A DNA stretch of 64,000 bases from Polyangiaceae bacterium (GCA_020633235.1 JACKEA010000004.1:310001-374000); one strand, 5' to 3'. Positions 8,442-17,827 are shown, counted from the first letter of the stretch. Numbers and translations: made by a program. The notes: generated from the letters alone by a model not told the origin.

Positions 8442-9966
8442 ACGGGCTCTTGGGCTTGGGGGCGGGAGGCGCTGCAGATGCCTTGGGTTCGGGAGCCTTC
8501 TTCGGCTCTTCCTTGGTGATCGGGCCTTTCGGCGAGGACTTTACAGCGTGTGCCTTCGGAGCAGGGGTTTGTTGGTCCGGCGCGGACTCCGCCGCGGACG
8601 GCGTCACGGTCGGCTTGGTCTCGGCGGTGCTCGCCGTCGGCGGCGCCGCAGGTTTCGGCGCGGCCGCGCTTTCCGGCGCAAGGGCGGCCGCGCTCGTCGC
8701 GTCGGCGCTCGTCGCGGGGGCGACCTTCGCGGGTTTCGTCAGCGCCCACACCGCGGTGGCGCCCAGCGCGAGGCATACCAATCCCACACCGATGAGCAGT
8801 CCTCGGTTTCGCGCCGCCGAAGGTCGCGCCGTCGCCGGAACCGCGGGTGCCGGAAGGGTGGACACGGATATCCCCCCTGGAGATGGCGTCTGGACTCGCA
8901 CCGTGGGATGCGGCGTGAGCACCCTTGGATTGAACTCCGGCGTCGAAAGGCGGAGGTTTCGAATGTCCGTCAGGCTGACGCGCGTGAGGCTCGGCCGTGA
9001 CGTGCTGGCATCCAGCCACGCGGTGCGAAGGGAGTGCCCGCTGATGTCCTCCGTGATCCCGTGGGACAAGAGCCAACCGGCGAGCGCTTCGCCCAGGTCC
9101 CGCACGCGCTGAAACCGCTCGTTGGGATCCTTGGCCAGGCCCTTTTGCAGCACCTCCCACAGTGCCGAGTCTCCTGCTGCGAACTGAGCGATGCTCGGGA
9201 TCTCGTCTTCGATGATATGGCGCAGCAGCGCGTGGTAGTTCGAGTCCTCGAAGGGCACGCGGCCCGTGATGGACTCGTACAGCACGATGCAGAACGCCCA
9301 GATGTCCGCGCGGTGGTCGATCTGGTCGTCCCCCCGCGCTTGCTCGGGGGCCATGTAGTCTGGGCTCCCGAGCACGGTGCCCGCTTCCGTGAGGCGGCGA
9401 TCGCGCCGCTGCTCCTGCACGCCGAACTTGGCGATGCCAAAATCGAGGATCTTGGGCTGCAAGCGGCCGTCCGAGTCCGCCAGGAAGATGTTGTCCGGCT
9501 TGAGGTCCCGGTGAACGATGCCCTTGCTGTGGGCCGCCGCCAGCGCGTCCGCGGCGGGGAGCAAGATCTGCACGGCTTCCGATGCCGGCAGGCGCGCTTC
9601 GCGGTCCAGGACGTCCCCCAAGCTCTCCCCGGACAACAGCTCCATCACGATGAAGGGGTCACCGTGGGCGGTCCGGCCAAAGTCGAACACCCGCACGATG
9701 CCCGGATGCTTCAGCCGGGCCGTGGCCCGTGCCTCGGTGAGCAGACGTTCGTTCGCGCTCTCGCCTTGCAGGTCGCTGCGGATCAACTTGATCGCCACCT
9801 GCACGTCGAGCGCCAGGTTCCGTGCCACCCACACCGACCCCATGCCGCCATCCGCGATGCGGCGGACGAGGCGGTATTTGTCCGCGATGATCTCGCCCGC
9901 AACGTACCCGTGGGGCTCCTCGAGGGTGCCCTGCGAAGGGGTCTGCGTGCGGACGACTTGTGACAA
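8422..9966 (-). CDS. Ser/Thr protein kinase with C-terminal membrane anchor
   Basis: 514 residues. A complete Hanks-type kinase domain covers about 30-295: Gly loop IADGGMGSVW, ATP-binding Lys60 (VAIK), catalytic HRDLKPDN at 152-159, DFG 175-177, APE 206-208. A single transmembrane helix near 390-410 (LLIGVGLVCLALGATAVWAL) is followed by about 100 residues rich in Ala, Pro, Lys and Thr that would lie outside. No PASTA or PEGA repeat is present. The only in-frame start is a TTG at 9966, 111 bases after the neighbouring kinase gene. It heads the overlapping run of genes down to the BatA-like protein, so it may signal to that envelope complex. Confidence 0.92.
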   Translation of the reverse strand: MSQVVRTQTPSQGTLEEPHGYVAGEIIADKYRLVRRIADGGMGSVWVARNLALDVQVAIKLIRSDLQGESANERLLTEARATARLKHPGIVRVFDFGRTAHGDPFIVMELLSGESLGDVLDREARLPASEAVQILLPAADALAAAHSKGIVHRDLKPDNIFLADSDGRLQPKILDFGIAKFGVQEQRRDRRLTEAGTVLGSPDYMAPEQARGDDQIDHRADIWAFCIVLYESITGRVPFEDSNYHALLRHIIEDEIPSIAQFAAGDSALWEVLQKGLAKDPNERFQRVRDLGEALAGWLLSHGITEDISGHSLRTAWLDASTSRPSLTRVSLTDIRNLRLSTPEFNPRVLTPHPTVRVQTPSPGGISVSTLPAPAVPATARPSAARNRGLLIGVGLVCLALGATAVWALTKPAKVAPATSADATSAAALAPESAAAPKPAAPPTASTAETKPTVTPSAAESAPDQQTPAPKAHAVKSSPKGPITKEEPKKAPEPKASAAPPAPKPKSPYEDLGF

Positions 9967-10077
9967 AGCGGTTACCTGGCGGCTTCGACCATCCCCGAAC
10001 AGGGTTCAAAGCATGTCACGTCGGGGCCGGGGACGGAATCGAGTGGTCCAGCTATGGGTGGGGGCGTAGCTCTGGTT

Positions 10078-11247
10078 TTAGGACCCGGCCAGGCTCGCGA
10101 CCACTCCAGCGATGATCCCCACCGCTGCGGCCAAGAGCGCGATGACCAGCCACAGCCGGCTGCCGGGCTCTGGAGCCTCCGCTACTGGGGCAGAAATCTC
10201 GCGCTTGTGGGGAAATCTCATGGTCGGCGCGTAGCCAATGGCGTGGTCCGTGTCCCGGATGCCGAGCTCCGGCTCCTCCGGCGGGGGCGGGGCCGTAGAG
10301 GCGACGTCCCGGGGCCGGGCCAGGGCGGAGGCCAGCGCGGTGGCCAGGGCCGTGGCGCTCGGGTAGCGATCCGCTGGGCGTTTGGCCAGTGCGTGGAGCA
10401 CCACGGCCTCCAGCGCCGGCGGGATGCGGCCTGGGTCCGTGCGGCTCGAGGGCGGCGGGGGATCCTCCATGAGGTGCGCCGTCATGATGCTGATGGGGGT
10501 GGCTCCGCCGAACGGTACGTCTCCGGTGAGCAGCTCGTAGAGGATCACACCGGCGGCGTACACGTCCGCCCGGGCGTCCACTTCGTCTCCCCGCGCTTGC
10601 TCGGGAGCCATGTACTCCGGAGTGCCGAACACCATGTTCTGCTCGGTGAGGGCGGTGAGGGACTGGCTCGCGTCCGCGCGGAGCATCTTGGCCATGCCGA
10701 AGTCGAGCACGTGGACGCGATCGCCGCGTCCATCCCCGTTGGCGACGATCACGTTGCCAGGCTTCAGGTCTCGATGCACGACGCCCGTTCCGTGAGCAAC
10801 CTCCAGCGCGCAACACACTTGGCGAACGATGCCGATGGCGCGCTCGGGATCCATGGGCCCCGCGCGCGCCAGGCGATCCAGTGGTGTGCCCTGCACCAGC
10901 TCCAGGGCCATGAACAAGCGGCCGTCGGCCTCGCCGAAGTCCACCAGATCCACCAAGTTCTCGCCCCGGAGCCGACTGAGGATCCGAGCCTCGCGCAAGA
11001 AGCGGCGACTGATCTGTCGGTCCTTGACCAAGTGCCGGTGGATGATCTTCAGCGCGACGTGGTCCCCCGTCTTCACGCTGCGTCGTTCGTCGTCGGCCTC
11101 TGCCGGCTCCGCCTCGCACTCCGCTTCGTACACGATGCCGCTGGCGCCATCGCCCAGCACACGAAGCACGCGGTAACGCGCGAATCGGGTGCCCTTGTCC
11201 AACGCGCCGCGGACCACCGGGGCTTCGTCCGCGACGAGCTCGCTCAT
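10078..11247 (-). CDS. Ser/Thr protein kinase, C-terminal tail anchor
   Basis: 389 residues from ATG 11247; this start overlaps the LysM gene stop as ATGA, and the open frame upstream is discarded. Kinase domain about 24-300: Gly loop LGDGASGIVY, Lys67 in VALK, HRDLKPGN at 158-165, DFG 182-184, YMAPEQ, all intact. The last 30 residues form a membrane helix (LWLVIALLAAAVGIIAG) with almost nothing beyond it, so the kinase is cytoplasmic and tail-anchored without an external sensor domain. Tight coupling to the LysM protein suggests that protein or the cell wall provides the extracytoplasmic input; this is inference. Confidence 0.92.
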   Translation of the reverse strand: MSELVADEAPVVRGALDKGTRFARYRVLRVLGDGASGIVYEAECEAEPAEADDERRSVKTGDHVALKIIHRHLVKDRQISRRFLREARILSRLRGENLVDLVDFGEADGRLFMALELVQGTPLDRLARAGPMDPERAIGIVRQVCCALEVAHGTGVVHRDLKPGNVIVANGDGRGDRVHVLDFGMAKMLRADASQSLTALTEQNMVFGTPEYMAPEQARGDEVDARADVYAAGVILYELLTGDVPFGGATPISIMTAHLMEDPPPPSSRTDPGRIPPALEAVVLHALAKRPADRYPSATALATALASALARPRDVASTAPPPPEEPELGIRDTDHAIGYAPTMRFPHKREISAPVAEAPEPGSRLWLVIALLAAAVGIIAGVVASLAGS

Positions 11248-12152
11248 GGCGCGCTCCGGTTGCAGGCGGAGATGAGCTTGGGGCTCATGAGCACCGGATC
11301 CAGCGTCGCCGAAGGGTCGAGCTTGCGCCACTCGGCGCAGGAGGCGGCGGCCAAGCCCGGGGCGTCGAGCGCGGCATAGGCCTCGAGCAGCTGTCGGTGC
11401 ACGGTAGCCAGCTGCGGCTTGGTGAGGGACTCCGTAGCCAAGAAGCGGTTGGCACGCGTCACCGCGTCCACGTAGCGTCCGCCGCGAACGTCGGCGATGA
11501 GCGCCGGGAGCTCGGACGCGACGCGGCGCTGGGCTTGACGCGCGCTCCCCGAGGCCTCACTGCAGATCAGCGCGTTCGATTCCTTGAGCGCCTTCTTGCC
11601 GGCGTCCGTGAGCTCCAGATCCGTGAGTGGCACCAACACCACCTCGCCGCGCCGCACCGCACGGCCGCCCCGCTTGTTGTAGTGATCGAGCACCCACGCC
11701 TTGTTCATGTCGCCCATGAACTTGTACGCGATGGTAACGATGGTATCCCCGCTGCTGGCGATGACCTGGAGATTGAAGGGAACGGCGATCTCTGCGCCGT
11801 CTTCCGGGGGCAGCCAGGGGCTGGTCCCGTTGGCGATGGCCAGCACGTCGGCGCGGCCCCCCGCGCCGAGCAGCTCCTCCGCAAGCTTGGGCCAGGTGTC
11901 GCCCTTGTGGATCTTCCGGTGAGCCAGCGCCGGGACCTCCAGGCGCATGCCCGGGACGATGGGGGAGCCGCCCTGGGCGTCGAGGGAGTTGGCCGCCACC
12001 AAGATCTTCTCGTGCTGAATGCGGCCGTAGAATCGCTCGGCGATCGACGCCAGCGTGTCACCCGGCTGCACGACGTAGGTGAACGCCCCGGCGTCCAGGC
12101 TCGTCAGCGAGAGCGCCAGACAAAGCGCCGCGAGGACGATGCGTTTGGGCAT
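11244..12152 (-). CDS. LysM-repeat secreted protein
   Basis: 302 residues from ATG 12152 with a Sec signal peptide (SLTSLDAGA/FTY). Three LysM-like repeats are visible: YVVQPGDTLASIAERFYG (about 26-72), IHKGDTWPKLAEELLG (about 78-125) and VIASSGDTIVTIAYKFMG (about 130-175), the second and third more divergent. The rest is helical, with Cys near 195 and two near the C-terminus. LysM domains bind peptidoglycan or other N-acetylglucosamine polymers, so a periplasmic wall-binding role is expected. It is translationally coupled to the downstream kinase and lies 39 bases after the upstream lipoprotein gene. Confidence 0.88.
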   Translation of the reverse strand: MPKRIVLAALCLALSLTSLDAGAFTYVVQPGDTLASIAERFYGRIQHEKILVAANSLDAQGGSPIVPGMRLEVPALAHRKIHKGDTWPKLAEELLGAGGRADVLAIANGTSPWLPPEDGAEIAVPFNLQVIASSGDTIVTIAYKFMGDMNKAWVLDHYNKRGGRAVRRGEVVLVPLTDLELTDAGKKALKESNALICSEASGSARQAQRRVASELPALIADVRGGRYVDAVTRANRFLATESLTKPQLATVHRQLLEAYAALDAPGLAAASCAEWRKLDPSATLDPVLMSPKLISACNRSAP

Positions 12153-12191
12153 GGGCCGGCGAGCTTAACATCCCGCCGCCGGAGCTGGCCC

Positions 12192-13139
12192 TCAGCGTTT
12201 TCGCAGCTGCCAGCTCGAGCCGTGGCGCCGATAGGCCAGGGCCTTCTGGCGCACCACGTCCATTCCGCTGGTGTCCCAGGTGTCGAAGCGGAGCTCGAAG
12301 GCGTCTCGGGTCGTGGTGAGGTCGACGAAGCCGTTGCCGATCCACACCGAGTCCTTCTGTTGGAACAGCGTCTTCGGATGCGCGGGGTCGTCCGTCGCTT
12401 CCAGCACGCCATAGCGAAGCTCGCGCCAGGCGGAGGTGCACCAGGGCGTGGCGTGGGCGTAGGCCAAGAACACGCCGGAGGTCGTCGGAATCACGGCGTG
12501 CTCGAGGAACAACTGGCCGTCGGCGATGGACTCCTTGTGCGCGGCCCCCGCGGTGAGAACGTGGCGTAGGTCCCGGCCGCGGCCCTGGAAAAGGTACAGC
12601 GTCGAGTCGCTGCCGCAGGAGAGCCCGAGGGTCACGACCACGCCAACGAGATCCTCTGCTTCCGGGCGCACGTCCAAGGCGATCAGGCCGCCGAAGGACT
12701 GAGAGCCGAAGCCTTCCACCACGCCAGCCTCCCGGAGCGGCGTCATCAGCTCCGCTTCCGCCGTCTTCGCGTTCACCTCCGGGGTGGTCAGCAGGGCCGG
12801 CAGCCGCTCGCGCAGGTAGGCGAGGAACGCGCCCTCCAGAGCCTGCAGCTTGGGGCGCGCCGGTGCGGGTACCAAGAAATCCGTGTCCACGCTGTCCGCC
12901 AGCTCGACGACGGCGGACGACAGCTCGTGTTGCAGCTCCGCGATACGCTCCGCGGCGCTGTCCGTCGGATTCGGTTCGATGGTCGTGACCGTCTCCGCGG
13001 CGGCCGCGGGGGCGGCGGCCGCGGAGACGGTCACCCCTGCGGCGGGAGCCGGCGCAAAGCGCGCCGGCTCCGGGTGCTGACGCTCCCCGCTGCAGGACAC
13101 GCCGAAGATCGCGAAGACGCAGAGTAAAAGAGCGCGCAT
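12192..13139 (-). CDS. lipoprotein of unknown function
   Basis: 315 residues from ATG 13139. Lipobox FGVSC, Cys16, predicts an envelope lipoprotein. An Ala/Thr-rich linker of about 45 residues precedes a helical segment (AERIAELQHELSSAVVELADSVD) and a mostly beta region ending VRQKALAYRRHGSSWQLRKR. No family is recognised. It is the first gene of the lipoprotein, LysM and kinase group. A hydrophobic Ala-rich linker coded by GCG/GCC runs gives a small palindrome around 13005-13035 (GTCTCCGCGGC and its mirror), a feature of the DNA without evident meaning. Confidence 0.78.
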   Translation of the reverse strand: MRALLLCVFAIFGVSCSGERQHPEPARFAPAPAAGVTVSAAAAPAAAAETVTTIEPNPTDSAAERIAELQHELSSAVVELADSVDTDFLVPAPARPKLQALEGAFLAYLRERLPALLTTPEVNAKTAEAELMTPLREAGVVEGFGSQSFGGLIALDVRPEAEDLVGVVVTLGLSCGSDSTLYLFQGRGRDLRHVLTAGAAHKESIADGQLFLEHAVIPTTSGVFLAYAHATPWCTSAWRELRYGVLEATDDPAHPKTLFQQKDSVWIGNGFVDLTTTRDAFELRFDTWDTSGMDVVRQKALAYRRHGSSWQLRKR

Positions 13140-13186
13140 GCCGGCGCTACTGCGATCCGTGACAGACCAGCGGGGCGCGACGGGGA

Positions 13187-13203
13187 TCGCGCCGGACCAA
13201 CAA
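13187..13203 (-). repeat. dispersed repeat half-site with hairpin (copy 3)
   Basis: TCGCGCCGGACCAACAA abuts the minus-strand stop codon at 13204. Continuing away from the gene, GGCGCGA and TCGCGCC pair around a short loop (13174-13193), the same hairpin as in the copy at 19696. No T-tract follows. Confidence 0.6.
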
Positions 13204-14487
13204 TCAGAAGTAGAGCTTGGCGTCGAGGTGGATCATCTGCGGATAGAGTCCGAACTCGCTCTCGGGCGTGATGCTGGTGGGGCCGTAGCGCGGGGCCTTT
13301 CCGACGGGGATGAACGCACCGGCGACGAGAAGCGCGTTCTCGACCACGTCGAAGTCGAGCTCCGGCGCGAAGATGGCGCTCGGGTCCCTGAGGTTCACGA
13401 TGGCCGAACCGAGGGCGTGGAGCAGCGGGTGGATTTCCCAGTCGGCGGCCACACCGGCGTACAGCTGGCCGACGTCGTACTCCTCGCCCACGGCGAACCG
13501 CGGGCTCGCCATCTCTTCCAGGTAGTGCTCGGGCTTCGCGGCGCCGGAGCCGTTCACGTAGGCTTCGGCGGTGACCAAGAGCTTCTTGTGGAGCTGGCTG
13601 GTGGTGCCGAACACGGCGCGTTCGAAGGCGGAGCGGCCGTAGCGGCGCCGCTCGGCGTCGGGCACGTAGCTGACGGTGGCGGAGCCGTGGAGATCGGTGC
13701 CGCCGCCGAGATCGAGGAACAGATCCACGCCGCCCACGGCGTCTCCTCGCACCCAGCCGCCGAGGGCGCCGACGCGGAGCTCGTGGATGGCCGTCTCGAC
13801 GCGTGAGAGCGCGGCGGAGCCGTCTTGGCCCACCTCGAAATCGCTCTTGGGCTCGAGCTTTCCGAGGGCGCCTACCAGCATCAAGGTGGTGCCCTCGGCG
13901 ATGGTCCAGTCCAGGCGCGCGGCATCCACGCCGGGCTTGTATTCGGTGTTGAGCTGCAGCGGCGAAAACGGCGCCAGCAGATCTTCGGGTGTCCAGATGT
14001 GGCCGCGCCCGATGGTCACGGGTTGGCGGCCCACGGTGACGCTCACGTCGCCGAAGGTCCCGCGCAGGTAGAGCCAATCGACGCGGTTTTCCAGCTGATA
14101 GCGCGAGTGATCCACCGCGCTCCAGGAGAGCGAGAGCCACGTCGGCGTGGTGGCGCCCTTGCCGATGGACAGCGTGTCGCCCAGGAGCGTCGTGGGCAAG
14201 GTGCTCGAAGTGCTGGTGAGCTCGTCGTGGATCACCAGCGAGAAGTCGGGCTGCTGGAGCTCCAGCTTGGGACGGAGCGCAACGATGGAAACGGCAGCAG
14301 GGTTTTCGTCGTCCGGCACGAACGGCGCATTTAGCGGGCCGCCGCGGAGCACCAGATTGTAGGAGCGTACGGCGCCGCCGACGGTGAAGGAGCTGCCTTC
14401 CAGCGGATCCTCCGAGAGCACGAACGCGCGCGCCGGCAACGAAAACGTCAGACACGCGAGGGCGGCAGCGACGCGCGAAAGCATCAC
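13204..14487 (-). CDS. outer-membrane beta-barrel protein of a Lol-like cassette
   Basis: 427 residues; GTG 14487 or ATG 14484, the latter overlapping the ATPase stop. The signal peptide ends LPARA/F. The mature protein is full of alternating amphipathic strands (YQLENRVDWLYLRGTFGDVSVTVGRQPV) and ends in an aromatic residue (AKLYF), as expected of a BamA-assembled barrel. The motif VGRQPVTIGRGHIWTPEDLLAPF resembles barrel proteins of the DUF1302/alginate-export-like type; assignment to a family is inference. As the last gene of the ABC/LolA-like operon it probably forms or serves the outer-membrane step of that export system. Confidence 0.8.
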   Translation of the reverse strand: MMLSRVAAALACLTFSLPARAFVLSEDPLEGSSFTVGGAVRSYNLVLRGGPLNAPFVPDDENPAAVSIVALRPKLELQQPDFSLVIHDELTSTSSTLPTTLLGDTLSIGKGATTPTWLSLSWSAVDHSRYQLENRVDWLYLRGTFGDVSVTVGRQPVTIGRGHIWTPEDLLAPFSPLQLNTEYKPGVDAARLDWTIAEGTTLMLVGALGKLEPKSDFEVGQDGSAALSRVETAIHELRVGALGGWVRGDAVGGVDLFLDLGGGTDLHGSATVSYVPDAERRRYGRSAFERAVFGTTSQLHKKLLVTAEAYVNGSGAAKPEHYLEEMASPRFAVGEEYDVGQLYAGVAADWEIHPLLHALGSAIVNLRDPSAIFAPELDFDVVENALLVAGAFIPVGKAPRYGPTSITPESEFGLYPQMIHLDAKLYF

Positions 14488-15173
14488 TGACGTTCGTCTT
14501 CGACGATGCGACCGTCTTCCAGGCGGACGATGCGTCGTGCTCGGGCCATCACGCGCGGGTCGTGGGTACTGAATAGGAAGGTGAGATTTCGCTCCTGGTT
14601 CAGCTCCACCATCAAATCGAGCAGGGACTCCGCGCTCTTGCTATCCAGATTGGCGGTGGGCTCGTCCGCCAACACCAGCGTGCGGGCCGAGGCGATGGCG
14701 CGGGCCACGGCCACGCGCTGCTGTTGGCCACCGCTGAGCTCCGCTGGGCGACGCTCGAGCATGTCGCCCAGGCCGACGGCGCGGAGGACCTCCGTGGCGC
14801 GCTCTCGGCATTCGTGGCGCGGGACACCTTGGAGCTCGAGCACGAGCTCGGCATTTTCCAATGCCGAGAGGACCGGCAAAAGGTTGTACGCCTGAAACAC
14901 GAAGCCGATGTGATCGCGCCGCATGCTCGCCAGCTCGGTCTTGTTCAGGGCTCGAAGGTCTCGCCCGCCGACTCGAATCTCGCCTGAAGTCGGGCGATCC
15001 AAGGCGCCGATGAGATTGAGCAGCGTGGTCTTGCCGGAGCCCGAGGGCCCCGCCAATACGGTGAGCTCCCCGGGTTCCACCAGCAGCTCGACGTCGCTCA
15101 AGGCGTGAACGTCGTGATGACCCTGGCGGTACGTCTTGGACAGCGCGTGGGCTTCGACGGCGGGCTCACTCAT
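14484..15173 (-). CDS. LolD-like ABC transporter ATPase
   Basis: 229 residues. All ABC motifs are present: Walker A GPSGSGKTT (about 41-49), Q-loop FQAYNLLPVL, signature LSGGQQQRVAVARA, Walker B LVLADEPT, H-loop FSTHD. Length and the MacB/LolD-type spacing fit an ATPase that powers FtsX-family permeases without transporting through them. The start overlaps the preceding permease gene by 8 bases and the stop overlaps the barrel gene start. It most likely energises extraction of a lipoprotein or lipid from the inner membrane by the two adjacent permeases. Confidence 0.93.
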   Translation of the reverse strand: MSEPAVEAHALSKTYRQGHHDVHALSDVELLVEPGELTVLAGPSGSGKTTLLNLIGALDRPTSGEIRVGGRDLRALNKTELASMRRDHIGFVFQAYNLLPVLSALENAELVLELQGVPRHECRERATEVLRAVGLGDMLERRPAELSGGQQQRVAVARAIASARTLVLADEPTANLDSKSAESLLDLMVELNQERNLTFLFSTHDPRVMARARRIVRLEDGRIVEDERQ

Positions 15174-16413
15174 GGCGCAATGCCTCCACGGGCTCGAGCC
15201 GCGCAGCGCGCAGCGCGGGGTAAATGGCTCCCAACATCACCAGCCCGAGGACGACGAGGGAGCTCCACAGCGCCTTTGCCGCGTACAGATGCGAGTACAG
15301 GCGCTTGGGTAACAGGATGCCGCTGGTCTCGAAGCTCGAGCCGACGTCGATGCCGGCAGTGGCGTAGTGGTGATTGCCCAAGAGGCCCAGCACGAGCCCG
15401 ACGGCCACCGACACCAGACCGAGCACCAGCGCCTCGGTCAGTACGATGCCGATCACCTTGCGCGGGGTGGTGCCGAGGGACAGCAGCACGCCGAACTCCC
15501 GCGTGCGCTCCATCACGCTCATCAGCAGCGCGTTCAAGATGCCCGCCGCGACCACGATGAAGATGATGACCATCATCACGTACATGCCGCCCTCGTCCAC
15601 CGCGATGACCGCGTACAAGTCCGGGGCAGCTTCGGTCCAGGGCAGCACTTCAACGTCGTGCCCGCTGAGCACCTTGTCGATGGCGTGAGTGCCTTCCGGC
15701 GTGTTCGCCACGTTGTCCAGGATCACCGCGAGCATGCTCACACCCTGGCCTGCACCGGTGAGGCGCTGAGCATCTGCTAGAGGGATTTCCGCCCAGAAGG
15801 AGTCGACCTCGGCGACGCCGGTGGCGAAGATACCGTGCACTTCGTACGCGCCACTTCGAGTCTCGCCGCCGCCGACGGGGCGCAGGGTGAGGGTGACGCG
15901 ATCGCCGACCTCCACCCCCAGCGTGCGCGCCAGTTGCTTGCCGATCACCACCGGTGGCAGCTCGCTTCGCGGGCGCGCTTTCGTGGCGCTCTCCAGCGCC
16001 TGGCCGGCGATCATCGAGTCCGGCGTGTCGATCTTGCTGACCAGGTGCTCCACCGCGGGATCCACGCCGGAGAGCGACACGCCCACGCTGGTGGCGCCGG
16101 CCGTGATCAGCGCGTCGGTGCGGAGGCGCGGAGCGACGTGCACGACGCCTGGCACGCGACCGATCGCGGCCTGTGCGGGCGCGGGGTCGGCGATCAGCCG
16201 GTCCAGCGTGGGGTCGTCGGTGTAGCCCCGGGCGTGCACGACGACGTCGCCCAGCCCCATGCTCACGCCGATCTCCGCCATCTTCTCGTGGGCGCCATCC
16301 GCCATGCCCGTGAACACCAAGAGCAGAGCGAGGCCCGCGGCGATGGCCACCGCCGTGAGCAGGGTGCGCCGGCGATTGCGGACGGAGTTTCGGAGAGCCA
16401 CTCGAAGGATCAT
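15166..16413 (-). CDS. FtsX/LolC-type ABC permease
   Basis: 415 residues from ATG 16413. One N-terminal membrane helix (LLTAVAIAAGLALLLVFTGMA), a periplasmic MacB-PCD-like domain about 45-270, then three C-terminal helices about 275-300, 330-355 and 375-400. The phrase VMERTREFGVLLSLGTTPRKV is the conserved cytoplasmic coupling loop of FtsX-family permeases. It lies 4 bases after the second permease gene and overlaps the ATPase by 8. Probably one half of a heterodimeric Lol/MacB-like transporter. Confidence 0.92.
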   Translation of the reverse strand: MILRVALRNSVRNRRRTLLTAVAIAAGLALLLVFTGMADGAHEKMAEIGVSMGLGDVVVHARGYTDDPTLDRLIADPAPAQAAIGRVPGVVHVAPRLRTDALITAGATSVGVSLSGVDPAVEHLVSKIDTPDSMIAGQALESATKARPRSELPPVVIGKQLARTLGVEVGDRVTLTLRPVGGGETRSGAYEVHGIFATGVAEVDSFWAEIPLADAQRLTGAGQGVSMLAVILDNVANTPEGTHAIDKVLSGHDVEVLPWTEAAPDLYAVIAVDEGGMYVMMVIIFIVVAAGILNALLMSVMERTREFGVLLSLGTTPRKVIGIVLTEALVLGLVSVAVGLVLGLLGNHHYATAGIDVGSSFETSGILLPKRLYSHLYAAKALWSSLVVLGLVMLGAIYPALRAARLEPVEALRHE

Positions 16414-16417
16414 GGTT

Positions 16418-17827
16418 TCACCGGTCCTGCATCGCGATCACCGGCTCTACGCGAGCGGCGGCGAGGGCGGGCCACACTGCGGCCAAGAGCGCTGCGACCA
16501 GCATCATCGCGAACGGGAGCACCACGCCCTCGGGCGTCAGCGTGGCGTGGATCACCGGTGGGATCGATGCTCCGGCGAGGCTGAAGTCGCTCAGGCGAGT
16601 GAGGGGGATGCCGACTCTCAGCAGGTAGAGATCGAGGCCGACGCCCACTGCCACGCCCACCGCGGACGCGCACAAGGCCAGCAGAAACGTCTCTATCGTG
16701 ATCAATGCCACCAGGGATGCCGGGCGCATCCCGACCGCCTTCAACACGCCGAGCTCTCGCCGGCGTTCGAACACCGCCATCATGATGGTGTCCGCCACAC
16801 CGATGGCGGCGACGGCGAAGATGATGGCCACCATCAGCGCGGTCAGCGTGCTGTTGGTCTGCACCATCGCCACCACGTCGGGCCGCAGCTGCTTCCACGT
16901 TTTCACGTCGAGGGAGTGAAACTCGTTCCTTGCCTCGAGGGCTTGCGCCACCTCCGGTGCGCGCTTCGGATCGGAGAGCCGGATCGCGAGCTCGTGCGCG
17001 CGATCCGGTAGCCTCAGCATGCGCTGAACGTCCGCCAGATTGGCCACGGCTCGGATGGCATCCAGCGCGGAATCCCCGGTGTGTACGATGCCGACCACAC
17101 GAAACTCGACGTTCACCGGGTCGCCGCCGGTGTCTCGAGTCATCAATCGCAGCCGCGAGCCGGGCTCCACGCCGAGCTTCTTGGCCAGCTTGTCGCCCAA
17201 CAGCAGCGGCGGCGGAGTGCTGGGCTTGGGCGCGACGCGAACGACGAGCGTTTGGGTGCGCTCCTTCACGTCGGAAACATCGGGGGCATCGCCGAGTCCG
17301 TCGATCTCGCGCTCGGCGGCCGCTTCCTCAGCCTCCGTCAGCTGCTGATCGAGCTTCTCGTCGGCAGCGGTCAGCGCTCGCGCTTTGGGCCACGGCGTCG
17401 CCGCCGCCGGCAAATATCGGCCCTTGCTCACGCGGCGGTCGAGCCGGGTCAGCCGGGCTTCGCGCTCGGGCTCCACGCCCACGAGCTGCACGCCCGCGGA
17501 CTTCTTGCCGCTGTCCGCCAGGGCCCAGCTCGTGACGCGCGGGCTCACGGCCTCCACGCCCGGAGTCTCACCTGCGGCGCGGGTCAGCGCTTCTGCGTCG
17601 CCGAAGGCGAGCTCGAGCTTGGGTCGCGACGAGAACCCCGGCTCGTGTACTTGCACGTGCCCGAGCTGCACGTCGGTCATGGAGCGGACCATGTCGCTGC
17701 CCATGCCGTCCATCACGCCGAAGCTCGCGATGCACATGCCGACACCCAGGGCGATGCCGGCCCCGGCGATCAGCGTCCGACGCCGATTGCGGCCCAGGTT
17801 CCGCCAGGCGATGGCGAGCAGCATCAC
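16418..17827 (-). CDS. FtsX/LolE-type ABC permease
   Basis: 469 residues from GTG 17827 (or 468 from ATG 17824); the start codon overlaps the stop of the LolA-like gene (TAGTG). N-terminal helix GRNRRRTLIAGAGIALGVGMCI, a large periplasmic domain with an unusual acidic, helical insertion near residues 125-185 (KLDQQLTEAEEAAAEREIDG), and three C-terminal helices. The coupling loop VFERRRELGVLKAVGMRPAS identifies the FtsX family. The insertion is absent from its partner and could contact cargo or the LolA-like protein; that part is inference. Confidence 0.92.
   Translation of the reverse strand: MMLLAIAWRNLGRNRRRTLIAGAGIALGVGMCIASFGVMDGMGSDMVRSMTDVQLGHVQVHEPGFSSRPKLELAFGDAEALTRAAGETPGVEAVSPRVTSWALADSGKKSAGVQLVGVEPEREARLTRLDRRVSKGRYLPAAATPWPKARALTAADEKLDQQLTEAEEAAAEREIDGLGDAPDVSDVKERTQTLVVRVAPKPSTPPPLLLGDKLAKKLGVEPGSRLRLMTRDTGGDPVNVEFRVVGIVHTGDSALDAIRAVANLADVQRMLRLPDRAHELAIRLSDPKRAPEVAQALEARNEFHSLDVKTWKQLRPDVVAMVQTNSTLTALMVAIIFAVAAIGVADTIMMAVFERRRELGVLKAVGMRPASLVALITIETFLLALCASAVGVAVGVGLDLYLLRVGIPLTRLSDFSLAGASIPPVIHATLTPEGVVLPFAMMLVAALLAAVWPALAAARVEPVIAMQDR

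Noticed and set aside
8422..11247. Kinase-rich segment as a defence or phage-sensing island
   Set aside because: The neighbours are lipoproteins, LysM and vWA proteins; there is no nuclease, toxin or mobile gene.
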